Source of the DNA: an uncultured Alphaproteobacteria bacterium
Lineage (GTDB): Bacteria > Pseudomonadota > Alphaproteobacteria > RF32 > CAG-239
Assembly: GCA_904501925.1 (NCBI GenBank)
Contig: CAJGCO010000003.1
Span: 25,341-89,340, forward strand
DNA: 64,000 bases
Direction of reading: 5' to 3'
Part shown: positions 46,996 through 57,292 of the stretch, piece after piece
Numbering within the stretch: the first letter of the stretch is position 1
Layout: each line of letters begins with the position of its first letter
Position numbers and translations under genes: made by a program
The notes under the pieces: generated by a model
What the model was told of the DNA's origin: nothing
The model's input: only the letters and a program-made list of their open reading frames with translations
The model's database searches: none

Positions 46996-47499
46996 ATGCA
47001 GAAGCATTACTTAACAGATATAGTTGAACCAGTAGTTCAAGATTTAGGATATGAAATTGTTCGTATAATGACTATTGGTGAAGCAAACCCAGTCTTGCAA
47101 ATTATGATCGAGCATAAAGACTACAATAAAGAGCTAACAATAGACGATTGTACAATTGTTAGTAAAGCCATTTCATCAATATTAGATGAAAAAGATCCAA
47201 TTGAAAGTCAATATACTTTAGAAGTAAGTTCACCAGGGCTAGATAGACCTCTTACTAAAATAGAACATTTTAGTAGATATAAAGGATATGTTATAAAGTT
47301 AGAAACAACCGAAGCTGTTGAAAAACGTAAGCGTTTCAAGGGCGTGATAGAGGATGTTTCAAATGAAGGCCAAATTACATTGTCTATGGATGAAGTTCAA
47401 TATAATATAGCTTTCAATAATGTTGCTAAGGCAAAAATTGTTTTAACTGATGAATTATGGGCGCAATATCTAAAAGCTCATAAAGATAACCAATCTTAA
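46996..47499 (+). CDS. rimP: Ribosome maturation factor RimP
   Basis: 167 residues. Needed for 30S subunit assembly. Signatures: IVEPVVQDLGYEIVRI, LTIDDCTIVSKAISSILDE, YTLEVSSPGLDRPL and a C-terminal SH3-like RFKGVIEDVSNEGQITL. I start at the ATG at 46996 with AAGGAG upstream; the longer open frame would run through the terminator hairpin. First gene of the rimP-nusA-ylxR-infB-rbfA operon. Confidence 0.95.
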   Translation: MQKHYLTDIVEPVVQDLGYEIVRIMTIGEANPVLQIMIEHKDYNKELTIDDCTIVSKAISSILDEKDPIESQYTLEVSSPGLDRPLTKIEHFSRYKGYVIKLETTEAVEKRKRFKGVIEDVSNEGQITLSMDEVQYNIAFNNVAKAKIVLTDELWAQYLKAHKDNQS

Positions 47500-47525
47500 T
47501 TTTAACCAACTGATAAGAGGATACA

Positions 47526-49037
47526 ATGGAAAATATCGTTAATATGCCTAGACCAGAAGTTTTAATGGTTGCAGACGCTGTTGCTAGAGAAAAAAATATT
47601 GATAGAGAAGATGTGTTTGATGCTATGGAGCAAGCTATTCAAAAGGCTGGTCGCTCAAAATATGGTATTGATCATGATATTCGCGTAAATATCAATCGTA
47701 AAACTGGTGCAATTACTTTAGCTCGCTATCGTGCAGTAGTTGAGGTTATTGAAAATGAGACAACAGAATTAACTATTGATGAAGCTAAAAGAATTAATCC
47801 AAATGTTAAAATTGGTGAATTTATTGTAGATCCACTTCCTCCAATCGATTTTGGACGTATTGCAGCTCAAACAGCAAAGCAAGTTATTACTCAAAAAGTT
47901 CGTGATGCTGAACGTAATAGACAATACGAAGAATATAAAGAAAAAATTGGTACAATTATCAATGGTACAGTTAAAAGAGTTGAGTTTGGTAATGTTATCA
48001 TCGATATGGGTAAAACAGAAGCAATTTTACGTCGCGATGAAATTATTCCTAGAGAAAATTTCAAAAATGGTGATAGAGTTCGTGCATATGTTTTAGATGT
48101 ACGTCGTGAAACTCGTGGTCCTCAAATTTTCTTATCTCGTACATGTCCTGAATTTATGGCAAAATTATTTACATCCGAAGTTCCAGAAATTTATGATGGT
48201 ATTGTTGAAATTATGGGTGTTTCTCGTGATCCTGGTTCAAAAGCAAAACTTGCTGTAAGAGCAAAAGATTCTTCAATTGATCCAGTTGGTGCTTGTGTTG
48301 GTTTAAGAGGTATTCGTGTTCAAGCAGTTGTAACAGAACTTCAAGGTGAAAAAATTGATATAGTTCCATATTCTGCTGATAGAGCACAATATATTGTTAG
48401 CGCATTAGCTCCAGCAGAAGTTAGCAAGGTGGTTATCGATGAAGAAAGTAATCGTATTGAAGTTGTTGTAACAGAAGAACAATATTCAATTGCGATTGGT
48501 CGTCGTGGTCAAAATGTTAAATTAGCATCTCAATTAGTTAATGCTGATATTGATATTTTAACAGAAGAACAAGAAAGAGAACGTAGAGCAAATGAAAATA
48601 GAATTCGTTCAGAGCGTTTTGTGTCAGCACTAGATGTTGATGAGATGATTGCTCATTTATTAATTTCTGAAGGTTTCTCTACTGTTGATGAAATTGCAAT
48701 GGTTGAGCTTGATGAGTTGACATCAATTGAAGGATTTGATGAAGATTTGGCTCAGGAATTACAAAATCGTGCAAAAACATTTGTTGAAAAACGTAATGCT
48801 GAGTTTGTAGAAAAGAGTAAAACTCTTGGTGTAGATGATAGCTTAAAAACAATATCTGGACTAGATCAGGATATGATTTTATCATTGGCTGAAAATGGTG
48901 TGAAAAACTTAGATGATTTAGCTGATCTTGCATCTGATGAATTAATAGATATCTTAGGTGATGGTGTTATAACAGAAGTAGAGGCAAATCGTATCATCAT
49001 GGCTGCTCGTGAACACTGGTTTGCAGATGAGCAATAA
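47526..49037 (+). CDS. nusA: Transcription termination/antitermination protein NusA
   Basis: 503 residues. Binds RNA polymerase and modulates pausing, termination and rRNA antitermination. Domains: N-terminal RNAP-binding domain (1-125), S1 (about 135-200, GTIINGTVKRVEFGNVIIDMG), KH1 and KH2 (about 200-345, GACVGLRGIRVQAVVTELQGEKIDI and IAIGRRGQNVKLASQL) and two C-terminal HhH/acidic repeats (about 350-495). A GAGGAT-like SD lies before the ATG. Second in the operon, 26 nt after rimP. Confidence 0.98.
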   Translation: MENIVNMPRPEVLMVADAVAREKNIDREDVFDAMEQAIQKAGRSKYGIDHDIRVNINRKTGAITLARYRAVVEVIENETTELTIDEAKRINPNVKIGEFIVDPLPPIDFGRIAAQTAKQVITQKVRDAERNRQYEEYKEKIGTIINGTVKRVEFGNVIIDMGKTEAILRRDEIIPRENFKNGDRVRAYVLDVRRETRGPQIFLSRTCPEFMAKLFTSEVPEIYDGIVEIMGVSRDPGSKAKLAVRAKDSSIDPVGACVGLRGIRVQAVVTELQGEKIDIVPYSADRAQYIVSALAPAEVSKVVIDEESNRIEVVVTEEQYSIAIGRRGQNVKLASQLVNADIDILTEEQERERRANENRIRSERFVSALDVDEMIAHLLISEGFSTVDEIAMVELDELTSIEGFDEDLAQELQNRAKTFVEKRNAEFVEKSKTLGVDDSLKTISGLDQDMILSLAENGVKNLDDLADLASDELIDILGDGVITEVEANRIIMAAREHWFADEQ

Positions 49038-49052
49038 TAATCGAGGTTGTTC

Positions 49053-49631
49053 ATGTCAAAAGAGTTGGTTGAGCGTAAATGTATTTTAGAAGGTGTTGTC
49101 AAAACAACAGATGATCTTTTGCGTTTTGTTGTGCTTGATAATACTTTGTTGCCTGATTTTAATAAAAAATTACCGGGCAAAGGTATATACATTACAAACA
49201 ATCAACTCTCTTTGAAAACAGCTATAGAAAAAAAACTATTTAATAAAGCAGCTCGTCATTGCTTAAATGTTGATGTAAGTTTAGTTGATGTTGTTGATAA
49301 TCTTCTAAAAAAACAAGCGTTAAATAGTATAAATATTGCAAGGAAAGCTGGATCTTTAGTTTCAGGCTTTGAAAAAGTAAAAGAGGCTATCAAAAAAAAT
49401 AATGTAGAATTTATAATACAAGCATCAGATGCAGGACACGATGGAAAAGAAAAAATTGCATTTCTTGCTAAAAGTATTGAAATATTTAATTTATTTAGTA
49501 TAGATGAATTAGATATAACATTAAATAAAGAAAATACTGTTCATGTGGCAATTTTAAGAAGTGATATGAGTAGTATGGTTTATAATAATTTAAAAAAGTA
49601 TCAAAACTTTTTATCAAAAACGGAGATATAA
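49053..49631 (+). CDS. YlxR/DUF448 RNA-binding protein fused to an L7Ae-like domain
   Basis: 192 residues. The N-terminal 90 residues match DUF448/YlxR (ERKCILEG, LLRFVVLDN, KLPGKGIYI), thought to bind RNA. The C-terminal half (NSINIARKAGSLVSGFEKVKEAIKKN, FIIQASDAGHDGKEKI) matches the ribosomal L7Ae/YlxQ fold. This fusion between nusA and infB is standard in alphaproteobacteria. I choose the ATG at 49053 with GAGG before it; the frame is also open from a TTG two codons earlier. Confidence 0.9.
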   Translation: MSKELVERKCILEGVVKTTDDLLRFVVLDNTLLPDFNKKLPGKGIYITNNQLSLKTAIEKKLFNKAARHCLNVDVSLVDVVDNLLKKQALNSINIARKAGSLVSGFEKVKEAIKKNNVEFIIQASDAGHDGKEKIAFLAKSIEIFNLFSIDELDITLNKENTVHVAILRSDMSSMVYNNLKKYQNFLSKTEI

Positions 49632-49634
49632 CGT

Positions 49635-52127
49635 ATGACAGAAGATAATGGCAAAAAACTAACATTATCAGGAAAATCAACCCTCACATTGAAGAAGGCA
49701 AATTTAACTAATAAGCCAGAGGGGAAAAAGATGGTACAAGTTGAGGTGCGCAAAAAACGTTTTGTACCTCAAACACAAACTCCTAAAGCTGTTGCAATAG
49801 ACGAAGCTACAGCTCAAAAGCTTGAGTTGCTAGCTAAAGCTAAAGAATATGATGCAAAGAAAAAGCAAGAAGAAGAAGAAAAAGCTTTAATTCGCCAGAA
49901 GCAAAAAGAAGAAAAAGAAGCTCAACTTCGTAAAGAGCAAGAAGAAAAAGAAAGAAAAGAAGCTCAAGAAAAGCAAAAAAATATAGAAAGAGAAGCAAAT
50001 AAAAATAAACAAGCAAACATTGTTGTTGAACCTCAAGAACAAGATAATCGTTCTTATAATAAACATAAAGATAAGAAAGATAATTTTGATGATGAAGAAG
50101 ATGATGATTACTCCAATAAGAAAGCCAAAAAAGGTAATTCAGTAGAAGGTACAAAATCTTTAACTAAAGAGGAAACTTTTGAGCAAGAACGTAAAAAAAT
50201 TCAAAAACGCAGTTTTGAAACACCTAAGCGTAATGCCAAGATAAACGTTAATTCATATATGTATGGTGATGATGAAGATGAGGATGATTATGGGTATGGA
50301 GCTCCTCGTCGTCGTTTCAAGAAAAAAGCTCCTAAGGTTCAAGCTCAACCTCAAGCGCCTCAAGAAAAGATAATCAAAGAAGTTGTTATTCCTGAGATTA
50401 TAACTGTTCAAGAATTGGCAAACCGTATGGCTGAAAAGAGTTCTGAAGTTATTAAAAAATTAATGGCTTTAGGTGTAATGGCTACAATTAACCAAGCTAT
50501 TGATGCAGATACAGCTCAAATTGTTGTTGAAGAGATGGGTCATAAATATAAACGTGTTGCAGAAAGTGATGTAGAGGAAGGTTTAAGCGGTCCAGAAGAC
50601 ACTGAAGCAGATTTATTACCTCGTGCTCCAGTAGTAACAGTTATGGGGCACGTTGACCATGGTAAAACATCACTTCTTGATGCTTTAAGAGAAACCAATG
50701 TTGTATCTCGTGAAGCTGGTGGTATTACTCAACATATTGGTGCATATCAGATATCATTAGAAGATGGTCAAAAAATTACATTTATTGATACTCCAGGACA
50801 CGAAGCATTCTCTGAAATGCGTGCTCGTGGTGCTAAGGTAACAGATATTGTTGTGCTAGTGGTTGCCGCAAACGATGGTATAAAACCTCAAACAGTTGAG
50901 GCTATTCGCCATGCACAAGCAGCTAATGTTCCAATAGTAGTTGCAATAAATAAGATTGATTTACCAGCTGCCGATCCAATGAAAGTTAAAACAGAACTTT
51001 TACAGCATGGTATTGCTATTGAAGAAATGGGTGGTGAATGTTTGTGTGCAGAAGTATCAGCTAAAAAACGCATCAATATTGATAAATTAGTTGAGGCGAT
51101 TTTATTGCAAGCAGAAATTTTAGATTTAAAAGCAAATCCAAATCGCACAGCAGAGGGTATTGTTATTGAAGCTAAGATGGAAAAAGGACGAGGTAATGTT
51201 GCAACTGTTTTAGTTCAAAATGGTACATTAAAAGTAGGTGAAGTGTGTATTGCTGGTAAAGAATGGGGGCATGTTCGTGCTATGTTTAATGAACATGGTA
51301 AAAAAGTGTTTGAAGCAAGTCCTGCAACTCCAGTGGAAGTGCTAGGCTTACAAGGAACCCCATCTGCCGGTGATAGTTTTGTGATTGTAAAAGATGAAAA
51401 TCAAGCAAGAGAAGTAACAAACTATCGTATTCGTAAAGAGCGTGAGGCTAAACTTGTTAAGAGTGCTAAATCAGCAATGGAACAAATGCTTGATAAAATT
51501 AAGTCAGGAGAATCAAAACAGCTTGCTGTTATTATTAAGGCCGATGTTCAAGGTTCTATAGAAGCTATTGAAGGTACTATTACAAAACTATCAAATCAAG
51601 AAGTTTCAGTTCATATTTTGCATTCAGCAGTTGGTCCAATTTCTGAGTCAGATGTAACTTTAGCTAAAGCATCAAATGCATTTATTATTGGTTTTAACGT
51701 TCGTGCAATTCCTCAAGCACGAGATATGGCACGCCGAGATGGAATAGATATTCGTTATTATTCAATTATTTATGATGTGGCTGATGATGTTAAGAAAGGT
51801 CTAGAGGGATTGTTATCTCCTGAACTTAGAGAGAAATTCTTGGGTTATGCTGAGATTAGAAATGTATTTAATATCACAGGCGTTGGTAGAGTTGGTGGTT
51901 GTATGGTAACAGAAGGTATTGTTAAGCGTGGTGCAAAAGTTCGCTTATTAAGAGACAATGTTGTTATTCATGATGGTAATCTTGCTCAATTAAAACGCTT
52001 TAAGGAAGATGTTAAGGAAGTTAAAGATGGTTATGAGTGTGGTATGAGTTTCGAAAACTATAATGATATTCAAGTAGGTGATTATATTGAGTGTTATGAA
52101 ATAGAAACGATTGCTGCAAAATTATAG
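49635..52127 (+). CDS. infB: Translation initiation factor IF-2
   Basis: 830 residues. Delivers fMet-tRNA to the 30S subunit. The N-terminus is a highly charged, coiled-coil-prone Lys/Glu/Gln segment (about 60-230), then the IF2 N domain ([21 protein letters not shown]). G domain: GHVDHGKT (338-345), [19 protein letters not shown]-terminal beta-barrels and the fMet-tRNA binding domain follow. The next gene's SD lies over its stop codon, giving tight coupling to rbfA. Confidence 0.98.
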   Translation: MTEDNGKKLTLSGKSTLTLKKANLTNKPEGKKMVQVEVRKKRFVPQTQTPKAVAIDEATAQKLELLAKAKEYDAKKKQEEEEKALIRQKQKEEKEAQLRKEQEEKERKEAQEKQKNIEREANKNKQANIVVEPQEQDNRSYNKHKDKKDNFDDEEDDDYSNKKAKKGNSVEGTKSLTKEETFEQERKKIQKRSFETPKRNAKINVNSYMYGDDEDEDDYGYGAPRRRFKKKAPKVQAQPQAPQEKIIKEVVIPEIITVQELANRMAEKSSEVIKKLMALGVMATINQAIDADTAQIVVEEMGHKYKRVAESDVEEGLSGPEDTEADLLPRAPVVTVMGHVDHGKTSLLDALRETNVVSREAGGITQHIGAYQISLEDGQKITFIDTPGHEAFSEMRARGAKVTDIVVLVVAANDGIKPQTVEAIRHAQAANVPIVVAINKIDLPAADPMKVKTELLQHGIAIEEMGGECLCAEVSAKKRINIDKLVEAILLQAEILDLKANPNRTAEGIVIEAKMEKGRGNVATVLVQNGTLKVGEVCIAGKEWGHVRAMFNEHGKKVFEASPATPVEVLGLQGTPSAGDSFVIVKDENQAREVTNYRIRKEREAKLVKSAKSAMEQMLDKIKSGESKQLAVIIKADVQGSIEAIEGTITKLSNQEVSVHILHSAVGPISESDVTLAKASNAFIIGFNVRAIPQARDMARRDGIDIRYYSIIYDVADDVKKGLEGLLSPELREKFLGYAEIRNVFNITGVGRVGGCMVTEGIVKRGAKVRLLRDNVVIHDGNLAQLKRFKEDVKEVKDGYECGMSFENYNDIQVGDYIECYEIETIAAKL

Positions 52128-52137
52128 GAGAATATAC

Positions 52138-52539
52138 ATGGCTACTATAAACTATAAAGAACCTTCTCAGCGCCAACTAAGAATTGCTAGAGAAATAAGA
52201 AAAATCATAGCAGGTGCATTAGAGCGTGGAGATGTGAGAAATCCTATATTAACAGAGAGTTTAATTACAATAACCGATGTTGATATTTCTCCAGATTTAA
52301 AATATTGTACCGTGTATTTTATGACATTAAATGGTCAAAATTTAGGGCAAATAGAAGATGATTTGAATGCGGAAAGTTGGGGTATGAAGAAAATCATAGC
52401 TTCCAAATTAAAGCTTCGTTATACACCTGATTTAAATTTTCGTATGGATGAATCTTTTGCAGAAGTTGATCGTATAGAAAAGCTTCTACGAGATCCTAAG
52501 GTTGCAAAAGACCTTGAACACAAATCTGATGAGAATTAA
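52138..52539 (+). CDS. rbfA: 30S ribosome-binding factor A
   Basis: 133 residues, KH-like fold. Acts in late 16S rRNA maturation. Signatures: [36 protein letters not shown] and [17 protein letters not shown]...DRIEKLL. Start at the ATG at 52138 with AGGAGAA upstream, 10 nt after infB. The usual alphaproteobacterial followers truB and rpsO are absent; mscL comes next. Confidence 0.96.
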   Translation: MATINYKEPSQRQLRIAREIRKIIAGALERGDVRNPILTESLITITDVDISPDLKYCTVYFMTLNGQNLGQIEDDLNAESWGMKKIIASKLKLRYTPDLNFRMDESFAEVDRIEKLLRDPKVAKDLEHKSDEN

Positions 52540-52558
52540 TATTTTTAAGGAGACTAAA

Positions 52559-52996
52559 ATGTTTAAGAATTTTATTTCAGAATTTAAAAAGTTTGCGATG
52601 CGTGGTAATGTTATCGATATGGCAGTTGGTATTATTATTGGTGCAGCTTTTAGTAAAATTGTTGATTCTTTAGTAAAAGATGTATTGATGCCACCAATTG
52701 GTTTATTGCTTGGTAAGGTTGATTTTTCTGATTTGAAATTAGTTTTAACAGAAGGTGATAATCCAGTATCTATAAACTATGGATTATTTATCAATGCATT
52801 GATTAGTTTTGTTATTGTTGCTTTTGCAGTTTTTGTTTTAATTAAAGCAATTAATAAATTACAAGAAAAGATGTGTGCAGAAGAAGAAGTTGCTCCAACC
52901 CCAGTTGAACCAACAACAAAAACATGTCCTCATTGTTGTTCAGAAATTGCAATTAAAGCAACTCGTTGCCCACATTGTACATCGGAATTAAAATAA
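52559..52996 (+). CDS. mscL: Large-conductance mechanosensitive channel with C-terminal zinc-ribbon
   Basis: 145 residues. The osmotic safety valve of the inner membrane. TM1 matches the family ([24 protein letters not shown]), followed by [12 protein letters not shown] and the periplasmic loop, then TM2 ([24 protein letters not shown]). The E. coli-type C-terminal helix is replaced by a C4 motif (C123-x2-C126 and C137-x2-C140, [18 protein letters not shown]). I start at the ATG at 52559 with AAGGAG. It follows rbfA by 19 nt and ends at a strong hairpin, so it is the last gene of the translation operon transcript. Confidence 0.95.
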   Translation: MFKNFISEFKKFAMRGNVIDMAVGIIIGAAFSKIVDSLVKDVLMPPIGLLLGKVDFSDLKLVLTEGDNPVSINYGLFINALISFVIVAFAVFVLIKAINKLQEKMCAEEEVAPTPVEPTTKTCPHCCSEIAIKATRCPHCTSELK

Positions 52997-53011
52997 AGGC
53001 GATTATTTAGT

Positions 53012-53039
53012 AAAAGGAGCTTTATTAAGCTCCTTTTTT
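53012..53039 (+). terminator. Intrinsic terminator after mscL
   Basis: 11-bp stem AAAAGGAGCTT (53012-53022) with AAGCTCCTTTT (53027-53037), TATT-like loop and a T-run. The stem nearly repeats the terminator at 36041-36068. Confidence 0.9.
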
Positions 53040-53040
53040 G

Positions 53041-53291
53041 TTGATTATAGATGTATTGATATAAGATTAAATAAACGATAGTACTATTCAAGATTTATAA
53101 AAAAAATAAACAAATGCTTAAGGAAAATAACATGATTTTTAAGCCGTAGAATGCGAAAAATAATAAAGATAGAAAAAGTTGTTTAAGGTATATAGAAAAC
53201 CTCTAACCCCACAAATACCACCCCAAATAGCCTCAGAGCAAAAAATGATATTAGGAAAATACGTCTTCAATGGTTTCAAAGATAATATAAA
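53041..53291. other. AT-rich intergenic spacer, no gene seen
   Basis: About 250 bases between the mscL terminator and the convergent LPG-synthase-like gene. No open frame with a ribosome site, no tRNA-like cloverleaf and no clear hairpin were found. A short C-rich patch (about 53202-53235, ACCCCACAAATACCACCCC) stands out from the AT background but is unexplained. Confidence 0.5.
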
Positions 53292-54239
53292 TTACGCTTC
53301 TTCTAACTTTTCATCAGCTTTTATATATTCATAGATAAATAAAACTATTCCAGATATAACAAGAGGTAGCAAGTAATATATAATACGATATGCAATTAAT
53401 GCTCCAAATAAAATGGCTTGATTATCTTGTCCTGGTAAAACATTAGCAAAAACTAATTCAAATACTCCTAAACCACCGGGAACTTGACTATATACCCCTA
53501 AAACTTTAGCGATAATAAATGTACCCATAAATACACCAAAATCAATTTCAATAAAACAAATTAAAACAGAATAAAGAACAAGAGAGGCCATTACAATATC
53601 TATGCTACCTATAAAAACTTGTTTTAATGCAAGTTTAATGTTGGGCATATGGAATTTAATTCCTTTAATTGTGATATGTTTTTTGTAATACAAACTAGCC
53701 CATAAATAAATAGCAAGCCCAACAATAGACAATAATGTTGTTATCAATGTAGACATTCTAGTTGATGCACTATCACCATAAGCCTGACTAGGAGTTAATA
53801 CATATCCAACAATAATCAAAAAGAAACAAGCTACTAAGTATGTGAAGCCAGAAAAGGTAACCATTTTTACAATATTACCTGGAGCAATATTCCAGCGAGA
53901 ATAAAATCTATATCTAACAGCTCCTCCTGAAACAATAGCATGTCCTGCATTGTTACTAACGGAAAAACCAATAAAGCCAGTTAAAATCCATTTCCATGCA
54001 GCTATTTTCTTTTTTATATATTCTAAAGCTAAATAATCATATGTGGAAAGAGCTATATAGCCTAAGAATGAAGCAATTAAAGCATAAATTAGGTTTTTAT
54101 TAGGGATGCTACAAATAGCTTCTTTTAGATCGTCTAAAGAATATTTAGACAATTGACTATATATCATATAAACAGCCAATACAAAAAAGAATAATCCAAG
54201 CCATGATATGATTTTATTTATAACAGAAGAGGATTTCAC
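53292..54239 (-). CDS. Lysylphosphatidylglycerol synthase-type transmembrane protein (UPF0104/YbhN)
   Basis: 315 residues, about eight hydrophobic segments. The family block FIGFSVSNNAGHAIVSGGAVRYRFYSRWN is present, and GVYSQVPGGLGVFELV is the second signature. It equals the flippase half of MprF without the C-terminal aminoacyltransferase domain, so it should not itself aminoacylate lipids. The substrate is unknown; lipid translocation is inferred. Gap of 11 nt from the Sel1 gene upstream suggests a shared transcript. Confidence 0.85.
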   Translation of the reverse strand: MKSSSVINKIISWLGLFFFVLAVYMIYSQLSKYSLDDLKEAICSIPNKNLIYALIASFLGYIALSTYDYLALEYIKKKIAAWKWILTGFIGFSVSNNAGHAIVSGGAVRYRFYSRWNIAPGNIVKMVTFSGFTYLVACFFLIIVGYVLTPSQAYGDSASTRMSTLITTLLSIVGLAIYLWASLYYKKHITIKGIKFHMPNIKLALKQVFIGSIDIVMASLVLYSVLICFIEIDFGVFMGTFIIAKVLGVYSQVPGGLGVFELVFANVLPGQDNQAILFGALIAYRIIYYLLPLVISGIVLFIYEYIKADEKLEEA

Positions 54240-54250
54240 TTTTTATCTCC

Positions 54251-55366
54251 TTAATAATTTATCTTCACATTTTTAGCAGCGTCTAAGTTCTTATCAATAT
54301 ATATTTTTAAGCTATCTCCAAATGTTTTTTTCACAAAGTTGGTGGATTGAGATGGAGTGAAATTAAAATTTTCAGCACTTGCTTGAATGCTAAGTAAATC
54401 ATCTATTTTAAGCACTCTTTCTAATTGATCTCGTTTTTTTTCAGCATATTCAGATCCGAAAACAGTTGCAATATTATATAAAATATGAGCTTGTTTTATG
54501 TCTTGTTTGAATATGCTTCCTTCTGCGTAAATATCGGCAAGAGTAATGATTGCATCTTTGTTTCCTTGAGAGGTAGCTTGTTTTAGATATTTTACTGCAT
54601 TACTGTAATTCCTCGTTGTGCCTTTTCCTTCAATGTATAAAGAGGAAAGTACAAATTGTGCTTCATCATATTGTTTATCTGCCACTTCTTTAATATATTG
54701 AAAGGCTTTTTTATAATCTTTCTTAACAAGAAAACCAACATAGTAGGAATATCCTAATAGATATTTTGCATAAATATTCGTATCTTTTGCTTGTTTCAAT
54801 AAATTATAAACAGATTGCCAATTATCAGCTGATTTAAATGCTCTATCGGAACTTAAAATAATCACAACCAAATTTAACGCAGCATCGCTACTACCATGTT
54901 GGGCAGCTTTTTTGAAATAATAAACGGCATTATCATAGTCAACATCTGTACCTATACCATTAAAATATAAGCTTCCCATGTTGTTAAGAGCAACAGGATT
55001 ATTGCTACGACTTGCTAGTTCGTAATAATAAAAAGCCTGTTTATAATCAATGTTGATACCATCCACACCATACAAATGCTTATATCCAATTTCGAGTTGA
55101 GCATCAACATCTCCACTATCTGCTCTTTGTTTTAGTTCTTCATTAGAAATATCGTTTTTAGGTTTTGAGTCTGTTTCAGAATATATAAAACTCAATGTTT
55201 TGTCCCAAAAATTATTTCCTTCAGAAGTATTATCAGAGTTATTATTATTATTTGTTTTAATACTCTCATCATCATAAGATGTTGCCTCAAATCCTAAGTC
55301 AATTTGAGCATGAAGATTTGATGTAAATAGTAAGCAAAAAAAAGCACTCAACCACAATTTAGACAT
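54251..55366 (-). CDS. Secreted Sel1-repeat (SLR) protein
   Basis: About 371 residues. Signal peptide (LWLSAFFCLLFTSNLHAQ, cleavage after HA), a Ser/Asn-rich linker, then about six Sel1-like repeats: DAQLEIGYKHLYGVDG, NPVALNNMGSLYFNGIG, SSDAALNLVVI..., AKYLLGYSYYVGFL, EAQFVLSSLYIEGKG and DAIITLADIYAEGS. These helical hairpins mediate protein-protein contacts, often in periplasmic or host-interacting proteins. I use the ATG at 55366 with GGAGT upstream rather than 17 codons earlier. Function beyond scaffold is unknown. Confidence 0.88.
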   Translation of the reverse strand: MSKLWLSAFFCLLFTSNLHAQIDLGFEATSYDDESIKTNNNNNSDNTSEGNNFWDKTLSFIYSETDSKPKNDISNEELKQRADSGDVDAQLEIGYKHLYGVDGINIDYKQAFYYYELASRSNNPVALNNMGSLYFNGIGTDVDYDNAVYYFKKAAQHGSSDAALNLVVIILSSDRAFKSADNWQSVYNLLKQAKDTNIYAKYLLGYSYYVGFLVKKDYKKAFQYIKEVADKQYDEAQFVLSSLYIEGKGTTRNYSNAVKYLKQATSQGNKDAIITLADIYAEGSIFKQDIKQAHILYNIATVFGSEYAEKKRDQLERVLKIDDLLSIQASAENFNFTPSQSTNFVKKTFGDSLKIYIDKNLDAAKNVKINY

Positions 55367-55477
55367 ATTTACTCCAAGATATAATAAAAAATATTGTAAA
55401 AAAAATATTGCTTTCATAGAAAAATACAGTATAAAAAATAAAAAGTAAATTAAAACAGAAAGATATTCAGTAAAAAA

Positions 55478-57292
55478 ATGGCAGTTTCTATACCAATATA
55501 TACAATGAAAGAAGTTAGTTTAACATTTGGTGTAAAACCTTTGTTTACATCATTGAGCTTAAATATATCAAAAGGTGATAAAGTTTGCTTAGTTGGGCGT
55601 AATGGATGTGGAAAATCAACATTATTAAAGATAATTTCAGGAGCACTAGAAGCTGATAATGGTGAAATATTTATTCAGCCAGGAACAAAAGTTTCGTATA
55701 TGGAACAAGATGCAAGTATAGAGGGTTTTAATATATTACGAGATATAGTTTTATCAGGGTTAAAAGATAATGCAAATAAAGAACAAGATGAGTATAAGGC
55801 TGATATTTTAATAGATTTACTAGAAATTGAAGATAAGTTAGATGTGATGACAGCATCTGGAGGGGAGTTGAAGAAGGCTTTTTTAGCTAAAGCACTAATT
55901 GGTGAACCAGATATATTGCTATTAGATGAGCCGACAAACCATTTAGATGTTTCAACAATAGAAAAATTAGAAGATATAATATTAAAATTTAGTGGCGCAG
56001 TTGTTGTTATTAGTCATGATAGGGCTTTTTTGAATAATATATCTAATTCAACTATTTGGATAGATAGAGGTGTGGCTCATTCAAATTCTAAAGGTTTTAA
56101 ATATTTTGATGAATGGCAAGAGGAAATATTAAATCAAGAAATTATTCAGCAAAAATATTTAAATAAAAAAATAGAAGAAGAAATGGAGTGGCTTCATAAA
56201 GGTGTAACTGCAAGAAGAAAGCGTAATCAAGGGCGATTAAGGCGTTTGTATGAGTTACGTCAAGAGCGAAAAGAGCAGATAAAAAAGGTAGGGTTAGTTG
56301 ATTTGGAGATAAAAGAAGGGGGTATTCGTTCTAAATTAGTGATTGAAGCAAAACATATTTCTAAAAGTTTTAAAGATAAATCTATAATAAAAGATTTTTC
56401 CATAAGAGTTTTGCGTGGGAATAGGATAGGACTTGTAGGTCCAAATGGTTCAGGAAAGACGACCCTAATAAAATTGCTAACAAAACATTTAGATGCAGAT
56501 AGTGGTTTTGTTCGAATTGGTAAAAATTTAGAAATGGCTTATTTCGATCAAAAAAGAGAGGTCTTAGATCCTAAAAAAACATTGTGGCGAACTTTATGTG
56601 AAAAAGGTGATCATATATATGTTAGAGGTAAATATCGTCATGTGGTGGCTTACTTAAAAGATTTTCTATTTACGCCAGATCAGGCGCAAAGTCCTGTATC
56701 TTGTCTGTCCGGTGGTGAAAAAAATCGTCTAATGTTGGCAATATCTTTAGCAAAAGAATCAAATTTTTTGGTTTTGGATGAACCTACAAATGATTTGGAT
56801 ATGGATACACTAGACTTGCTTCAAGAGGTGTTGGATGAATATCAGGGTACTATATTACTTGTTAGTCATGATAGAGATTTTTTAAATAAAATAACAACAT
56901 CAATGTTATATTTAAAAGGAGATGGTAGTGTAATCGAGCATGTTGGTAATTATGAAGATTTATATGATAAGTATATATCAAAGTCATCTCTACAATCACC
57001 AAAAGATAAGCCCAAAGAACCTAAAAAAGAAGTATTTACTAAAATTAAACAAGTTAGGTTAAGTTATAAAGAGCAACGTCTTCTTGAGGTTTTGCCATTA
57101 GAAGTTGAAGAGTTAGAGAATAAAATAAAGCATATTGAAGAAGAATTATCATCACCTGATTTGTTCATTAAAAATGAACAGAAATTTATGTCTTTAACTA
57201 AAGAACTTGAAGAGTTAAAGTTACTAAAGGATGATAAAGAAGTTCAATGGCTTGAAATAGAAGAAAAAAGAAGCTCGCTAGAGGTTAATTAG
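55478..57292 (+). CDS. uup: ABC-F family ATPase, Uup-type
   Basis: 604 residues, two ABC domains and no membrane segments. Walker A: GRNGCGKST (first) and GPNGSGKTT (second); signatures ASGGELKKAFLAKAL and LSGGEKNRLMLA; Walker B LLLDEPTNHLD and LVLDEPTNDLD. The linker between domains (about 230-290) is helical and Arg/Lys rich. The C-terminal 110 residues form a charged coiled coil (LEVEELENKIKHIEEEL), which marks Uup over EttA. Uup acts on ribosomes and in DNA maintenance. The 3' end overlaps convergent pgpA by 15 bases. Confidence 0.92.
   Translation: MAVSIPIYTMKEVSLTFGVKPLFTSLSLNISKGDKVCLVGRNGCGKSTLLKIISGALEADNGEIFIQPGTKVSYMEQDASIEGFNILRDIVLSGLKDNANKEQDEYKADILIDLLEIEDKLDVMTASGGELKKAFLAKALIGEPDILLLDEPTNHLDVSTIEKLEDIILKFSGAVVVISHDRAFLNNISNSTIWIDRGVAHSNSKGFKYFDEWQEEILNQEIIQQKYLNKKIEEEMEWLHKGVTARRKRNQGRLRRLYELRQERKEQIKKVGLVDLEIKEGGIRSKLVIEAKHISKSFKDKSIIKDFSIRVLRGNRIGLVGPNGSGKTTLIKLLTKHLDADSGFVRIGKNLEMAYFDQKREVLDPKKTLWRTLCEKGDHIYVRGKYRHVVAYLKDFLFTPDQAQSPVSCLSGGEKNRLMLAISLAKESNFLVLDEPTNDLDMDTLDLLQEVLDEYQGTILLVSHDRDFLNKITTSMLYLKGDGSVIEHVGNYEDLYDKYISKSSLQSPKDKPKEPKKEVFTKIKQVRLSYKEQRLLEVLPLEVEELENKIKHIEEELSSPDLFIKNEQKFMSLTKELEELKLLKDDKEVQWLEIEEKRSSLEVN

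Noticed and set aside
53202..53235. C-rich patch as a possible attachment site or small RNA
   Set aside because: No repeat partner, hairpin or adjacent integrase; too short to support a call.
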